A DNA stretch of 64,000 nucleotides from Butyrivibrio sp. NC3005. Its GTDB lineage: Bacteria > Bacillota > Clostridia > Lachnospirales > Lachnospiraceae. A model generated the notes under the pieces. It saw nothing but the letters and a program-made list of their open reading frames with translations, made no database searches and was not told the origin of the DNA. The DNA lies in the NCBI RefSeq assembly GCF_000424545.1, contig NZ_AUKC01000013.1:1-64000 (forward strand), read 5' to 3'. Below, piece after piece: positions 54,039-62,910 of the stretch. The stretch's first letter is position 1, and each line of letters starts with the position of its first letter. The position numbers were made by a program, and so were the translations under genes.

Positions 54039-54306
54039 ATAGGTTATTGTTTTCATCAGGAAAATCAATAACCGTACCAGACCAAAATTTGTCGTCAAGA
54101 GAAATTTTGTCCTGCGAAGCAGGATTCTTGCTGATGATTATCATAAATCTCAGCAAGAAGTCATGACTTCTTGTCAATTTCATTCAGAAACTCGCATTTA
54201 CTGCGAGTTTCGTGAGAACAAAAGTCAAGTGGCAAACTGGTCCAAGGCGAAGCCTTTTCAAATGGCCAGTTTGCGTAGTTTTTGGAACGCAGTGACAAAA
54301 ATCTAT
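54039..54306 (-). repeat. Modular palindromic repeat, copy R6a (full G-F-E-D-C-B-A chain)
   Basis: The most regular copy, the reverse complement of R1. Hairpin G is perfect (GGTTATTGTTTT / AAAATCAATAACC type), F is AAAATTT/AAATTTT, an extra hairpin TCCTGC-GA-AGCAGGA type (54111-54124) follows, then E (TTGCTGA / TCAGCAA), D (CAAGAAGTCATGACTTCTTG, a perfect 20-bp palindrome), C, B with an intact AAGGC-GAA-GCCTT tip, and A. Confidence 0.92.
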
Positions 54307-54680
54307 ACTTTATTGTTACTTATATTTGATAAATGAGTTTTGCTGGCTTGTAATATTTCATGAGCAGAACTGTTTATAAACGTTGGTTTTTGGGGTTAAA
54401 AGGCATCAATGATGCCTTTTAATCTGCTTTTGGCAGACGACATAATTTAAAAGTGTTTAAATTATGCCGCATTCTTATGCGCTGTTTTTTAGCGCATTAC
54501 GAACCATTACGTTTATAATCAAGCGAAAGCACGTCTGCGACGAAATATACAAACAGCAAAACGGACTATATATTGACGAAAAACTATAGGTTATTGTTTT
54601 CATCATGAAAATCAATAACCGTACTAGACCAAAAATTGTTGTTAAGACAAATTTTGTCCTGCGAAGCAGGATTCTTGTTG
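54307..54680 (+). repeat. Modular palindromic repeat, copy R6b/c (H with long apex, then G-F)
   Basis: Directly abuts R6a. The H module is in the same orientation as R2 with the expanded apex of R5: AAAAGGCATCA/TGATGCCTTTT, TCTGC/GCAGA, CATAATTTAAA/TTTAAATTATG and ATGCGC-tgttttttA-GCGCAT. It is followed by a second hairpin G (ggttattgttttcatcatg...), hairpin F and the TCCTGC/GCAGGA hairpin (to 54672). Confidence 0.9.
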
Positions 54681-54793
54681 AAATTTAAACTATATTTAAG
54701 ATTCTTTGGAGATAATATATCATCTAATGTTTTTACACGGATTATTAACGTGCAATGGGATTTTGTTGGCATATCAACGAAATGGAGCAAAAT

Positions 54794-55333
54794 ATGGAAG
54801 TTAAGCTTGAAAAATTATTACCAAACGACAGAGAACAGTTTATACTTGATAATCAGGAGGCATTTAATTTCGGCGCTTTAGAAGAATTTGGACAAAGAGA
54901 TAATCATTTTGAAGAAGACGAGCAGATTATTTCCAGAGACACTATCGAGCAGTCAATAGACAGTGGAGAAGCGTATAGAATAATGCTTGAGGGTAAGAAA
55001 GTAGGCGGTGTCATTGTACGTGTTGAAGATGAAAAGAGAGATTTAGAGATTCTTTTTACTTCTCCAAAAGTTCACAGTAAAGGGATTGGCTATGCTGCGT
55101 GGTGTGAAATTGAAAAACTTTACCCTAAGGTAAAAGTCTGGGAGACAGTTACTCCATACTTTGAAACGCGAAACATTCACTTTTATGTAAATAGATGCGG
55201 TTTTCATATAGTAGAATTCTACAATCGTTTTCACAAAGATCCTAAAGAAATAGAAGAAAATGAAATGGATATTGATGAGCAGTTTCCAGATGGAATGTTT
55301 CGATTTGAAAAAATAATAAAGGATGAATCCTAG
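54794..55333 (+). CDS. GNAT-family N-acetyltransferase
   Basis: Acetyl-CoA-dependent acetyltransferase of 179 aa, substrate unknown. The acetyl-CoA binding loop is LFTSPKVHSKGIGYAAWCEI (motif A, Gly-x-Gly at about residues 97-99), followed by the motif B helix with YFETRNIHFYVNRCGFHIVE. The start at 54794 is set by GGAG six bases upstream; the frame stays open 13 codons further up but has no site. The stop codon lies 1 bp before the start chosen for the next gene, so the two form an operon. Confidence 0.85.
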   Translation: MEVKLEKLLPNDREQFILDNQEAFNFGALEEFGQRDNHFEEDEQIISRDTIEQSIDSGEAYRIMLEGKKVGGVIVRVEDEKRDLEILFTSPKVHSKGIGYAAWCEIEKLYPKVKVWETVTPYFETRNIHFYVNRCGFHIVEFYNRFHKDPKEIEENEMDIDEQFPDGMFRFEKIIKDES

Positions 55334-55334
55334 T

Positions 55335-55985
55335 ATGAAAGAGTTTGATGCGGTGGTTTTTGATATGGATGGAGTTATTTTTGACTCTGAAAGAGCTACT
55401 ATGTATTGTTGGATTGAACTGGCAAATAAATATGGTATTGAAAATATAGAAGAGCCGTATTTGGCATGCACAGGAACAACGATGGCAAGAACAAGGGAAA
55501 TCATGTTGGAATATTATGGAAAAGATTTTCCATATGATGAATATGCCGGTAAAGCTTCGAAGATGTATCATGACCGGTATGATGGCGGAAAACTACCTAT
55601 GAAAAAAGGTGTTAAAGAATTGCTTGGATTTTTATCTTTTAATAAGAAAAAGATCGCACTTGCGTCTTCGACCAGAAGACAAACTGTTGAAAATCAGTTA
55701 AGAGATGCTGGTATAATCGAATATTTTGATGAGATTATTACTGGAGATATGGTGAAAAAGAGTAAACCAGAGCCGGATATTTTTCTTCTTGCATGCAAAA
55801 AAATTCATGTGACGCCGCAAAGAACTTATGCAATCGAGGATTCTTATAATGGTATAACAGCAGCATATAGAGGCGGGTTAATGCCTATAATGGTTCCTGA
55901 TTTACTGCCTGCAACAGACAAAATGCGGATGATGGCAGAGGTTAAGGAAAATCTTTTTGATGTGATGGAGTATTTTGATAATTAA
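55335..55985 (+). CDS. HAD-superfamily phosphatase (beta-phosphoglucomutase-like)
   Basis: Cytoplasmic hydrolase of 216 aa that forms an aspartyl-phosphate. Motif I is FDMDGVIFDSE with Asp10 and Asp12, motif II IALASSTRRQTVEN, motif III lysine in KKSKPEPDIFL and motif IV IEDSYNGITAAY. The helical cap lies at about residues 18-85. The substrate cannot be told. The start at 55335 fits aaagg ten bases upstream; an in-frame ATG at 55323 overlaps the acetyltransferase gene and lacks a spaced site. Confidence 0.9.
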   Translation: MKEFDAVVFDMDGVIFDSERATMYCWIELANKYGIENIEEPYLACTGTTMARTREIMLEYYGKDFPYDEYAGKASKMYHDRYDGGKLPMKKGVKELLGFLSFNKKKIALASSTRRQTVENQLRDAGIIEYFDEIITGDMVKKSKPEPDIFLLACKKIHVTPQRTYAIEDSYNGITAAYRGGLMPIMVPDLLPATDKMRMMAEVKENLFDVMEYFDN

Positions 55986-55998
55986 TAAGTCATTTTAT

Positions 55999-56031
55999 GT
56001 AGTTTTGGGAACAAAAATGACAAAAAGTTAT
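55999..56031 (+). repeat. Possible relic of the modular repeat end
   Basis: gtagttttgggaacaaaaat followed by gacaaaaagttatta resembles the B/A end seen in R3 and R6a (gtagtttttggaacgcagtg then acaaaaatcta). It is a short, diverged piece with no hairpin left. Confidence 0.4.
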
Positions 56032-56055
56032 TAGTCAATTTCTTTAAGAAAGTTC

Positions 56056-56084
56056 TTGCAATGGATTCTTTCTTGTGGTATCCT
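56056..56084 (+). promoter_or_regulatory. Probable rpsB promoter
   Basis: TTGCAA, 17 bp, TATCCT, about 165 bp before the rpsB start codon, which leaves a leader long enough for autoregulation. Confidence 0.5.
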
Positions 56085-56166
56085 TATAAGGTCGTGCAGA
56101 GATTTTCTTTGCGCAAATCAATAAATAATCACGTATATCTAAGTCTTTTCATGGTGCCTTTTAGGT

Positions 56167-56211
56167 CTGAAAAGAGCCTTCAGAAAGTGTAACGCCGTTT
56201 TCTGGTTTCAG
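56167..56211 (+). promoter_or_regulatory. Structured rpsB leader
   Basis: Nested stems CTGAAA (56167) with TTTCAG (56206) and CAGAAA (56181) with TTTCTG (56199). In many bacteria S2 represses its own mRNA through such a leader. I cannot match it to a known S2 leader family from memory. Confidence 0.45.
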
Positions 56212-56250
56212 GTCGAGATATACGGAAGAATAACCAAATGGAGGTATATC

Positions 56251-56979
56251 ATGAGCGTTGTTAGTATGAAGCAGTTACTTGAAGCAGGTGTTCATTTCGG
56301 ACATCAGACAAGAAGATGGAACCCTAAGATGGCTCCTTACATCTTCACAGAGAGAAATAATATCCACATCATCGATCTTCAGAAGACAGTAGGTCTTGTT
56401 GACGAGGCTTATCGTGCAGTATTCGAAATCGCTGAGCAGGGTGGCACAGTTCTTTTCGTTGGTACAAAGAAGCAGGCACAGGATGCAATCAAGTCTGAGG
56501 CTGAGCGTTGCGGAATGTACTATGTAAACGAGAGATGGCTCGGTGGTATGCTTACAAACTTCAGAACTATCCAGTCCAGAATCCAGCGCATGAAGGATAT
56601 CGAGAGAATGCAGGAAGATGGAACATTTGACGTTCTTCCTAAGAAGGAAGTTGCTGGTCTTAAGAAGGAGCTTGAGAAGCTTCAGAAGAACATCGGTGGT
56701 ATCCGTGATATGAAGAGAATCCCTGATGCAATCTTCGTTGTAGATCCTAAGAAGGAGCACATCTGCATTAACGAGGCTCACTCTCTTGGAATTACTCTTA
56801 TCGGTATCAGCGATACAAACTGCGATCCTGAAGAACTTGACTATATCATTCCTGGTAATGATGATGCAATCCGTGCAGTAAAGCTTCTTGTTGGTAAGAT
56901 GGCTGATGCTGTTATCGAAGCTAAGCAGGGCGCAGAAGCAGTTGCTCCAGCTGAAGAAGCAGTTGAAGAGAACGCTTAA
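56251..56979 (+). CDS. rpsB: Small-subunit ribosomal protein S2
   Basis: Ribosomal protein of 242 aa. Characteristic sequence: [58 protein letters not shown] and [20 protein letters not shown]. The C-terminus ends in an Ala/Glu-rich tail. Codon use is strongly biased, as in highly expressed genes. It is followed by tsf, the common order. Confidence 0.98.
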   Translation: MSVVSMKQLLEAGVHFGHQTRRWNPKMAPYIFTERNNIHIIDLQKTVGLVDEAYRAVFEIAEQGGTVLFVGTKKQAQDAIKSEAERCGMYYVNERWLGGMLTNFRTIQSRIQRMKDIERMQEDGTFDVLPKKEVAGLKKELEKLQKNIGGIRDMKRIPDAIFVVDPKKEHICINEAHSLGITLIGISDTNCDPEELDYIIPGNDDAIRAVKLLVGKMADAVIEAKQGAEAVAPAEEAVEENA

Positions 56980-57049
56980 TTATAGATTTTCTTAATCTAT
57001 AATTCTATATGTTGTAAGTAATACAGCTTTAGATTACAAATAAATTTAT

Positions 57050-57085
57050 GACCTCGGCTAGGCGATTTCCTCGCCGGGGTCTTTT
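57050..57085 (+). terminator. Terminator or attenuator between rpsB and tsf
   Basis: GACCTCGGC-TAGGCGA pairs with TCGCC-GGGGTC (one bulge) and is followed by TTTT. It would reduce read-through from rpsB into tsf. Confidence 0.8.
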
Positions 57086-57186
57086 ATGTAAATGCAGTTA
57101 TTGTTCAGGGATTGGTATGCTTTTTGAGTATTACCTTTTTGGGTTCGATATCTGTAATAATGCAGAAGTTAAAGGAGAAAAATAAA

Positions 57187-58140
57187 ATGGCAATCACAGC
57201 AGCAATGGTAAAAGAGTTACGTGAAGCAACTGGTGCAGGTATGATGGAATGCAAGAAGGCTCTTACAGAGTCTAATGGTGATATGGATGGTGCTATCGAG
57301 TACCTTCGTAAGAATGGTCAGGCTAAGGCTGAGAAGAAGGCTAGCCGTATCGCAGCTGAGGGTCTTACACGTATCGCTCAGAAGGACGACAAGACAGCAG
57401 CTGTTGTAGAAGTTAACTCTGAGACAGACTTCGTTGCACAGAACGAGAAGTTCCAGAACTTCGTAGCAGAAGTTGCTGAGCAGGCTGTTAACAGCGATGC
57501 AGCTGATCTTGATGCATTCATGGCTGAGCCTTGGCACGTAGATTCTTCTAAGACTGTTAAGGAAGCTCTTGTTGAGATTACAGCAGTTATTTCTGAGAAG
57601 CTTGATATCCGTCGTTTCCAGAAGGTTCAGGCTGAGAATGGTGTAGTAGTTGGATATGTTCACGGTGGCGGACGTATTTCTGTTCTTGTTGAAGCTGATA
57701 CAGACGTTGTTAACGACGATGTTAAGGAAGCTGTTCGTAACGTAGCTATGCAGGTTGCAGCTCTTAATCCTAAGTATGTTAGCATGAACGATGTTTCTGA
57801 AGAAGTTCGTAACCACGAGAAGGAAATTCTTCTTGCTCAGGCTGTTAAAGAGAACGAAGAGCTTCCAGAGAACAAGAGAAAGCCTCAGGAAATCATCGAG
57901 AAGATGCTTATCGGACGTCTTAACAAGGAACTCAAGGAAGTTTGCCTTAACGAGCAGCCATATGTAAAGGCAGCTGATGGAAAGCAGACTGTAGCTCAGT
58001 ATCTTGCAGAAGTTGGTAAGGCTAATGGTGCTACAATTTCTATCAAGAAGTTCGTTCGTTTCGAGACTGGTGAAGGTATCGAGAAGAAGCAGGACAACTT
58101 CGCTGAAGAAGTTATGCAGCAGGCTGGATTTAATAAATAA
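57187..58140 (+). CDS. tsf: Translation elongation factor Ts
   Basis: Guanine nucleotide exchange factor for EF-Tu, 317 aa. N-terminal UBA-like domain: MVKELREATGAGMMECKKAL and AIEYLRKNGQAKAEKKASR. Core: VEVNSETDFVAQNEKF. The start at 57187 has AAAGGAG eight bases upstream and matches the family; the longer open frame back to 57112 is leader. Confidence 0.98.
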   Translation: MAITAAMVKELREATGAGMMECKKALTESNGDMDGAIEYLRKNGQAKAEKKASRIAAEGLTRIAQKDDKTAAVVEVNSETDFVAQNEKFQNFVAEVAEQAVNSDAADLDAFMAEPWHVDSSKTVKEALVEITAVISEKLDIRRFQKVQAENGVVVGYVHGGGRISVLVEADTDVVNDDVKEAVRNVAMQVAALNPKYVSMNDVSEEVRNHEKEILLAQAVKENEELPENKRKPQEIIEKMLIGRLNKELKEVCLNEQPYVKAADGKQTVAQYLAEVGKANGATISIKKFVRFETGEGIEKKQDNFAEEVMQQAGFNK

Positions 58141-58183
58141 TTTGTTTTGAATGATAGACAGAATTTAGTTTGTTAAATAGTCG

Positions 58184-58221
58184 ACGAGTAGGAAAGCGGT
58201 TGCTTTTCTACTCGTTTATTG
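58184..58221 (+). terminator. Terminator of tsf
   Basis: A 14-bp stem ACGAGTAGGAAAGC with GCTTTTCTACTCGT (one wobble) and a GGTT loop, then a T-rich tail. Confidence 0.88.
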
Positions 58222-58358
58222 TTGAAGGCTTATTTTAAAAATGAATTCTTTATGTTTTAGTCTTTTATTTATCGCGAAAATGCGTTAAAATATAAAAAGT
58301 GTTGTTATAAGGTGTGGAGGCTTATAACGACTAGAAAGTTACGAGAAGAGGGATGGAG

Positions 58359-59171
58359 ATGGCACAGCCGGTTTCTATTAAGGGGACTAAGTCTGGGATT
58401 ATTCTTGTTCTGGATAAAGAAATTCCATTTGAAGAGCTTGTTCCTGTTATTGCAAAAAAATTCAAACAGGCATCTGGATTCCTCGGACAAAGCGACATGG
58501 GTCTGCTTATTCGTGGAAAAAGATTGTCTGATGAAGAAATCTCAACTGTTTTGGAACTAATAGCTCAAAATAGTAAATTGAATATTGTATGCATCTTAGA
58601 TGAAGATCATCCTTTGGAAGAAGCTTTTACTAGAAGTGTTCTTCATGAAAGCAGAAATGCGTCTACTCCTGTAGAAAAAACTGCAACTTATTCTGCAGAA
58701 TTATCACAGGAAGAAAAAGCACAAATTGAGAACGAAGCTTATAGAGCTGCTTTTGAACAGATTGGTGATGCTAATGCCAGAATTCATATGGGAAATATTC
58801 GTTCTGGTCAGGAAATTGTCTCCCAACATTCTATTATAGTTTTTGGAGATGTTAATCCTGGTGGAAGTCTTGTTTCTGCTGGGTGCATTTTTGTTTTTGG
58901 ATCACTGATGGGTAATGCATTTGCTGGAGCTTTTGGTGATACCAATGCTTTTGTTATGGCGACTGATTTTCATCCACTGCAGATTAGAATTGCAGATGCA
59001 ATTGCGGTTTCCGCAAATGATGAAGGTGGTAAGAGCGGCAGGATGCTGGGCAGAACTCGCAAAGATAAGAAAATTACTCCGGGTCCTGAAGTGGCTACAT
59101 ATTATTCAGGTCAGATAGCGAGATCTGCATATAATAAAAAGTTTCAGAGAAGTAACCAGTTTTTTAAGTAA
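58359..59171 (+). CDS. minC: Septum-site inhibitor MinC
   Basis: FtsZ inhibitor of 270 aa that, with MinD, blocks division at the poles. The N-terminal domain begins VSIKGTKSGIILVLDKEIPF. The C-terminal beta-helix domain, which binds MinD, shows GNIRSGQEIVSQHSIIVFGD, VNPGGSLVSAGCIFVFGSLM and GNAFAGAFGDTNAFVMA. A Ser/Thr linker joins the two. The start at 58359 has GAGGG seven bases upstream; an ATG two codons earlier is too close. Confidence 0.93.
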   Translation: MAQPVSIKGTKSGIILVLDKEIPFEELVPVIAKKFKQASGFLGQSDMGLLIRGKRLSDEEISTVLELIAQNSKLNIVCILDEDHPLEEAFTRSVLHESRNASTPVEKTATYSAELSQEEKAQIENEAYRAAFEQIGDANARIHMGNIRSGQEIVSQHSIIVFGDVNPGGSLVSAGCIFVFGSLMGNAFAGAFGDTNAFVMATDFHPLQIRIADAIAVSANDEGGKSGRMLGRTRKDKKITPGPEVATYYSGQIARSAYNKKFQRSNQFFK

Positions 59172-59202
59172 AATCCTAATTTAAAGTGGAGGAATGTGGA
59201 AA

Positions 59203-59985
59203 ATGGGTGAAGTTATTGTTATTACTTCTGGAAAGGGTGGCGTTGGCAAAACAACTACTACAGCCAATGTTGGTACTGGTCTTTCCCTACTTAATAAGAA
59301 AGTTGTATTGGTTGATACAGATATAGGTCTTAGAAACCTTGATGTTGTTCTTGGTCTTGAGAATCGTATTGTGTACAACCTTGTAGATATTGTTGAAGGT
59401 AATTGTAAATTACAGCAGGCTATGATTAAGAATAAGGATAATGAAAATCTTTATTTAATCGCAGCTGCTCAGCAAAAAGATAAAAACAGTGTAAATGAAG
59501 ATCAGATGCGTAAGCTTACACAGGAACTTAAGGAACAGTTTGATTATGTTCTTATTGATTGCCCGGCTGGAATTGAGCAGGGATTCAAGAATGCTATTGC
59601 TGGAGCTGATAGGGCAATAGTTGTTACAACTCCTGAAGTTTCAGCTGTTCGTGATGCTGACCGTATAATTGGTCTTCTTGAAGCTAATGAACTTAGAGAT
59701 GTACAGCTTATTGTTAATCGTCTTCGCCCAGATATGGTTAAGCGTGGTGACATGATGAGCGCTGATGATGTAGTGGACGTGCTTGCAGTAGGTCTTCTTG
59801 GTATTGTACCTGATGATGAGGAAGTCGTTGTTGCCACAAACCGTGGTGAGCCGCTTGTAGTAAATGCAAAATCAATGGCAGGTCATGCATACCAGAATGT
59901 TTGCAGACGTATCTGTGGTGAGCAGGTTCCATTCATGGATTTGGATTCTAAAAAAGGTTTGTTTAGCAAGTTATTTGGAAAGTGA
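59203..59985 (+). CDS. minD: Septum-site ATPase MinD
   Basis: Membrane-binding ATPase of 260 aa that carries MinC and is released by MinE. Deviant Walker A in TSGKGGVGKTTTTANVG, switch I VDTDIGLRNLDVVLGLENR, Walker B VLIDCPAGIEQGF. The C-terminal amphipathic membrane helix is KKGLFSKLFGK. The start at 59203 has GTGGAGG ten bases upstream; an ATG three codons earlier lies 1 nt after it. Confidence 0.96.
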   Translation: MGEVIVITSGKGGVGKTTTTANVGTGLSLLNKKVVLVDTDIGLRNLDVVLGLENRIVYNLVDIVEGNCKLQQAMIKNKDNENLYLIAAAQQKDKNSVNEDQMRKLTQELKEQFDYVLIDCPAGIEQGFKNAIAGADRAIVVTTPEVSAVRDADRIIGLLEANELRDVQLIVNRLRPDMVKRGDMMSADDVVDVLAVGLLGIVPDDEEVVVATNRGEPLVVNAKSMAGHAYQNVCRRICGEQVPFMDLDSKKGLFSKLFGK

Positions 59986-60033
59986 TTTAACTTAAAATGA
60001 CGAATAACCTTTATAGGAGAATGGAGACTGAAT

Positions 60034-60309
60034 ATGAAGTGGTCAGATTTATTTCAAAGAAAAAGTTCCGGTGATGTCGCAAAGGATAGATTGAAAATGG
60101 TTTTAGTTTCTGATCGTGCATCCTGCTCTCCGGAAGTTATGGAACGTATCAAGAGCGATATTCTAGAAGTTTTGTCTAAATATGCAGAAGTTGATAAGGA
60201 TCAGCTTGATATCCATATCACACAGGTTGATTCTGATGAAAAGGGCAGAGGAACAGTGCCTGCCCTATATGCGAATATTCCTATTCGCAATATGCACCAC
60301 AATGCTTAG
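60034..60309 (+). CDS. minE: Division topological specificity factor MinE
   Basis: Small protein of 91 aa that stimulates MinD ATP hydrolysis and drives pole-to-pole oscillation. VAKDRLKMVLVSDRASCSPE is the MinD-contact segment and the C-terminal part forms the dimer strands (DQLDIHITQVDSDEKGRGTV). Its presence next to minCD indicates an oscillating Min system rather than the DivIVA type. It ends with a terminator. Confidence 0.93.
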   Translation: MKWSDLFQRKSSGDVAKDRLKMVLVSDRASCSPEVMERIKSDILEVLSKYAEVDKDQLDIHITQVDSDEKGRGTVPALYANIPIRNMHHNA

Positions 60310-60377
60310 AATTTTCAGAAGTAGCTTACTTTTTATGCTATGTAAGAAAGTGATTCGAAAAAAGTTTAAAATTCATT

Positions 60378-60415
60378 TTAAAGCAGGCCTGTTCAGACCT
60401 GCTTTATTAATTAAA
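60378..60415 (+). terminator. Terminator after minE
   Basis: AAAGCAGG pairs with CCTGCTTT across 10 nt; outer A/T pairs extend it. The tail is only moderately T-rich. Confidence 0.6.
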
Positions 60416-60442
60416 ATACGAATATGAAAAGGGATGACGAAT

Positions 60443-62869
60443 ATGACTGGTTTGACATCAAAAGAAGCATATGATCGTTATATACGGGGATATAGTAACG
60501 TTCAGATTGATAATACTCAGAAAACAAAGGCAGATATTCTGCGTGAAAATATATGTACTTATTTCAATGCTATTTTTCTTATTCTTGCTATTTTGCTTAT
60601 TGTTGCAGGTTCTTTTCGTTCGCTAACATTCTTACCTGTAATTATAGCTAACACATTAATTGGTATTTTTCAGGAACTTAAAGCCAAGAAGATCTTGGAT
60701 AATTTGTCTGTATTAAATGAGCCAAATGCTCAGGTAATACGCGACGGCAAAGAAGTCACTCTTCCTGTTCAGGAACTTGTATTAGACGATGTAATTGTTT
60801 TAAGAAATGGTTGCCAGATTCCTGCTGATGGCGTTGTTTTATCGGGAGAAGTAAACGTAAATGAAGCGCTTCTAACCGGTGAAGCTGATGAAATCAAAAA
60901 AGAACAGGGAAGTCAGCTTATGAGTGGAAGCTTTGTCGTAAATGGATTATGTTATGCAAAACTTACCAAAGTTGGTGCTTCATCTTACATATCCCAATTA
61001 ACTCTTAAAGCTAAAAAAATGTCTAGCACTGAGCAATCTGACATGATTAAATCTATAAATCATATAGTTATAGCTGCCGGTATTGCGATTATTCCGGTTG
61101 GTATCGCGCTTTTTTGGCAGGGACTTTCTCAGGGAAATGGTTTTAGTGCTAGTATTACGTCTATGGTTGCAGCTGTTATTGGAATGATTCCAGAAGGCTT
61201 ATATCTTCTTGTAAGTATTGCACTTGCAATGAGTGCAGCTCATCTTGCATCTCAAAAAGTAATGCTTCACAACATGAAGAGTATTGAAACACTTGCAAGG
61301 GTTGATACATTATGTGTTGATAAGACAGGTACAATAACAGATAATTCTATGCTTGTTGCAAAAGTTATTCCTGTAAACGGAAGAACAATGGAACAGGAAA
61401 CAAGTGATAGGATTCACATTACAGATTATATAACTGCGCTTTCTGATGATAATCAGACAATGCAGGCGCTTAGAAACTACTTTATAGAAATGGGAAGTGC
61501 AGACTGCGTTGCATCACTTCCTTTCACTTCTGTAAGAAAATACTCTGGTGTACAGTTCAAAGATGGAACATATCTTCTAGGTGCTCCGGAAATCATTCTC
61601 AAGAAGAATTATGCTCACTATAGCGAATTTGTTAATGCATATGCAAGCAAGGGATTACGTGTTCTTGTTTTTGCACAGTTTCTTGGAAACATTAATCCTG
61701 AAACCATTCTTAGTATAGATAAGAGTATGCTTTCTCTTCCTATTCCTGAATCCGGACTTGGAGATGAAAATGTACTTCCTGTAATGTTTATTCTGTTGCA
61801 GAATCCTATAAGAGAAAATGCGCCTAAGACTTTTAAATATTTCAAAAGTCAGGGTGTTGGAATTAAGGTTATTTCAGGTGATAATCCGGTTACTGTTTCT
61901 GAAGTTGCAAGACAGGCTGGAATTGCACATAGTGAAAAATACGTTGATGCCAGAACTCTTAAAGAAGAAGCGGATTATGAAAACGCTGTAAAGAAATATA
62001 CGGTATTTGGAAGAGTTCAGCCAGAACAAAAGCAGATGATTGTACGCGCACTAAAGAAAATTGGTCATAAAGTTGCTATGACTGGTGATGGTGTAAATGA
62101 TATTTTGGCTATGAAAGATGCTGATTGTTCAATAGCTATGGCGGCTGGATCTGATGCTGCTGTTCAGGCTGCTCAGATTGTTCTTCTTGATTCCGATTTT
62201 TCAAAGATGGAAGAGATTGTTAGCGAAGGAAGAAGAGATATTAATAACATTACAAGGTCGGCAACTCTTTTCCTTGTGAAAAATATTTTTTCTTTACTAC
62301 TATCAATTTTTGCAATTATTAGCGTAATGACTTATCCGCTTCAGCCATCTCAGATTTCATTTATCAGTATGTTTAATATTGGTATTCCGGCGTTCTTTTT
62401 AGCACTTGAAAAAAATACAAAGAGAAGTGATGGCAAATTTATAATTAATGTCCTTGTTCAATCACTTCCTGCAGCGTTAACAGACTTTTTTGCAATTGCC
62501 GCATTGGTTCTTTTTGGTGATACCTTTGGTGTTACTCCAGTGGATGTATCTGTAGCTGCAACTTTTGTAATGGTTATTGTTGGATTCATGATTCTTGCCA
62601 GAATATGTATGCCACTTAATAAGTTTAGGCTTCGCATAATCATTGGATGTATTATAGGAATGATTTTTACAGCATTTACATTGAGTGACCTTTTTGCGAT
62701 TACATATATTTCCAAAGAATGTGTCATGCTCTTTGTATTGTTTGTAATTGCAACTGAGCCTTGTATGAGATACCTTACACTTTTACTTGGCTTTTTAGAG
62801 AAAAAGGGAAGACATATTTATAAAAAAATACAGAAAAGACGCAAGGCACGTAAAGAAGCAAAAAACTAA
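60443..62869 (+). CDS. P-type cation-transporting ATPase (Ca2+/Mg2+-type, subfamily uncertain)
   Basis: ATP-driven cation pump of 808 aa in the cytoplasmic membrane. The phosphorylated Asp293 lies in VDKTGTITDNS. The actuator motif is LLTGEADEIKK (Ala replaces the usual Ser of TGES, as in some bacterial members). TM4 carries IPEGLYLLVSIALAMS, and the hinge is MTGDGVNDILAMKDAD. Two helices lie at the N-terminus, two around residue 210-260 and about six after residue 610. No heavy-metal-binding domain is present, which argues against P1B pumps. The ion cannot be decided. The C-terminus is Lys/Arg-rich. The start at 60443 has aaaaggg nine bases upstream. Confidence 0.9.
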   Translation: MTGLTSKEAYDRYIRGYSNVQIDNTQKTKADILRENICTYFNAIFLILAILLIVAGSFRSLTFLPVIIANTLIGIFQELKAKKILDNLSVLNEPNAQVIRDGKEVTLPVQELVLDDVIVLRNGCQIPADGVVLSGEVNVNEALLTGEADEIKKEQGSQLMSGSFVVNGLCYAKLTKVGASSYISQLTLKAKKMSSTEQSDMIKSINHIVIAAGIAIIPVGIALFWQGLSQGNGFSASITSMVAAVIGMIPEGLYLLVSIALAMSAAHLASQKVMLHNMKSIETLARVDTLCVDKTGTITDNSMLVAKVIPVNGRTMEQETSDRIHITDYITALSDDNQTMQALRNYFIEMGSADCVASLPFTSVRKYSGVQFKDGTYLLGAPEIILKKNYAHYSEFVNAYASKGLRVLVFAQFLGNINPETILSIDKSMLSLPIPESGLGDENVLPVMFILLQNPIRENAPKTFKYFKSQGVGIKVISGDNPVTVSEVARQAGIAHSEKYVDARTLKEEADYENAVKKYTVFGRVQPEQKQMIVRALKKIGHKVAMTGDGVNDILAMKDADCSIAMAAGSDAAVQAAQIVLLDSDFSKMEEIVSEGRRDINNITRSATLFLVKNIFSLLLSIFAIISVMTYPLQPSQISFISMFNIGIPAFFLALEKNTKRSDGKFIINVLVQSLPAALTDFFAIAALVLFGDTFGVTPVDVSVAATFVMVIVGFMILARICMPLNKFRLRIIIGCIIGMIFTAFTLSDLFAITYISKECVMLFVLFVIATEPCMRYLTLLLGFLEKKGRHIYKKIQKRRKARKEAKN

Positions 62870-62910
62870 TTTTTTAAAAATGTTTTCTATATAAACTAAT
62901 TAGAGAGAAT

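Larger units (their letters stand above)
53964..54793. other. Large divergent intergenic region filled by repeats
   Basis: 830 bp between the fucosidase and acetyltransferase starts. The first 75 bp hold the fucosidase site and probably its promoter, then come repeat copies R6a and R6b/c (54039-54680), then about 110 bp of AT-rich sequence before the acetyltransferase start. Open frames in it are repeat sequence. Confidence 0.7.

Noticed and set aside
57112-57186. Longer tsf start
   Set aside because: The extra 25 codons are leader; AAAGGAG and the family N-terminus place the start at 57187.
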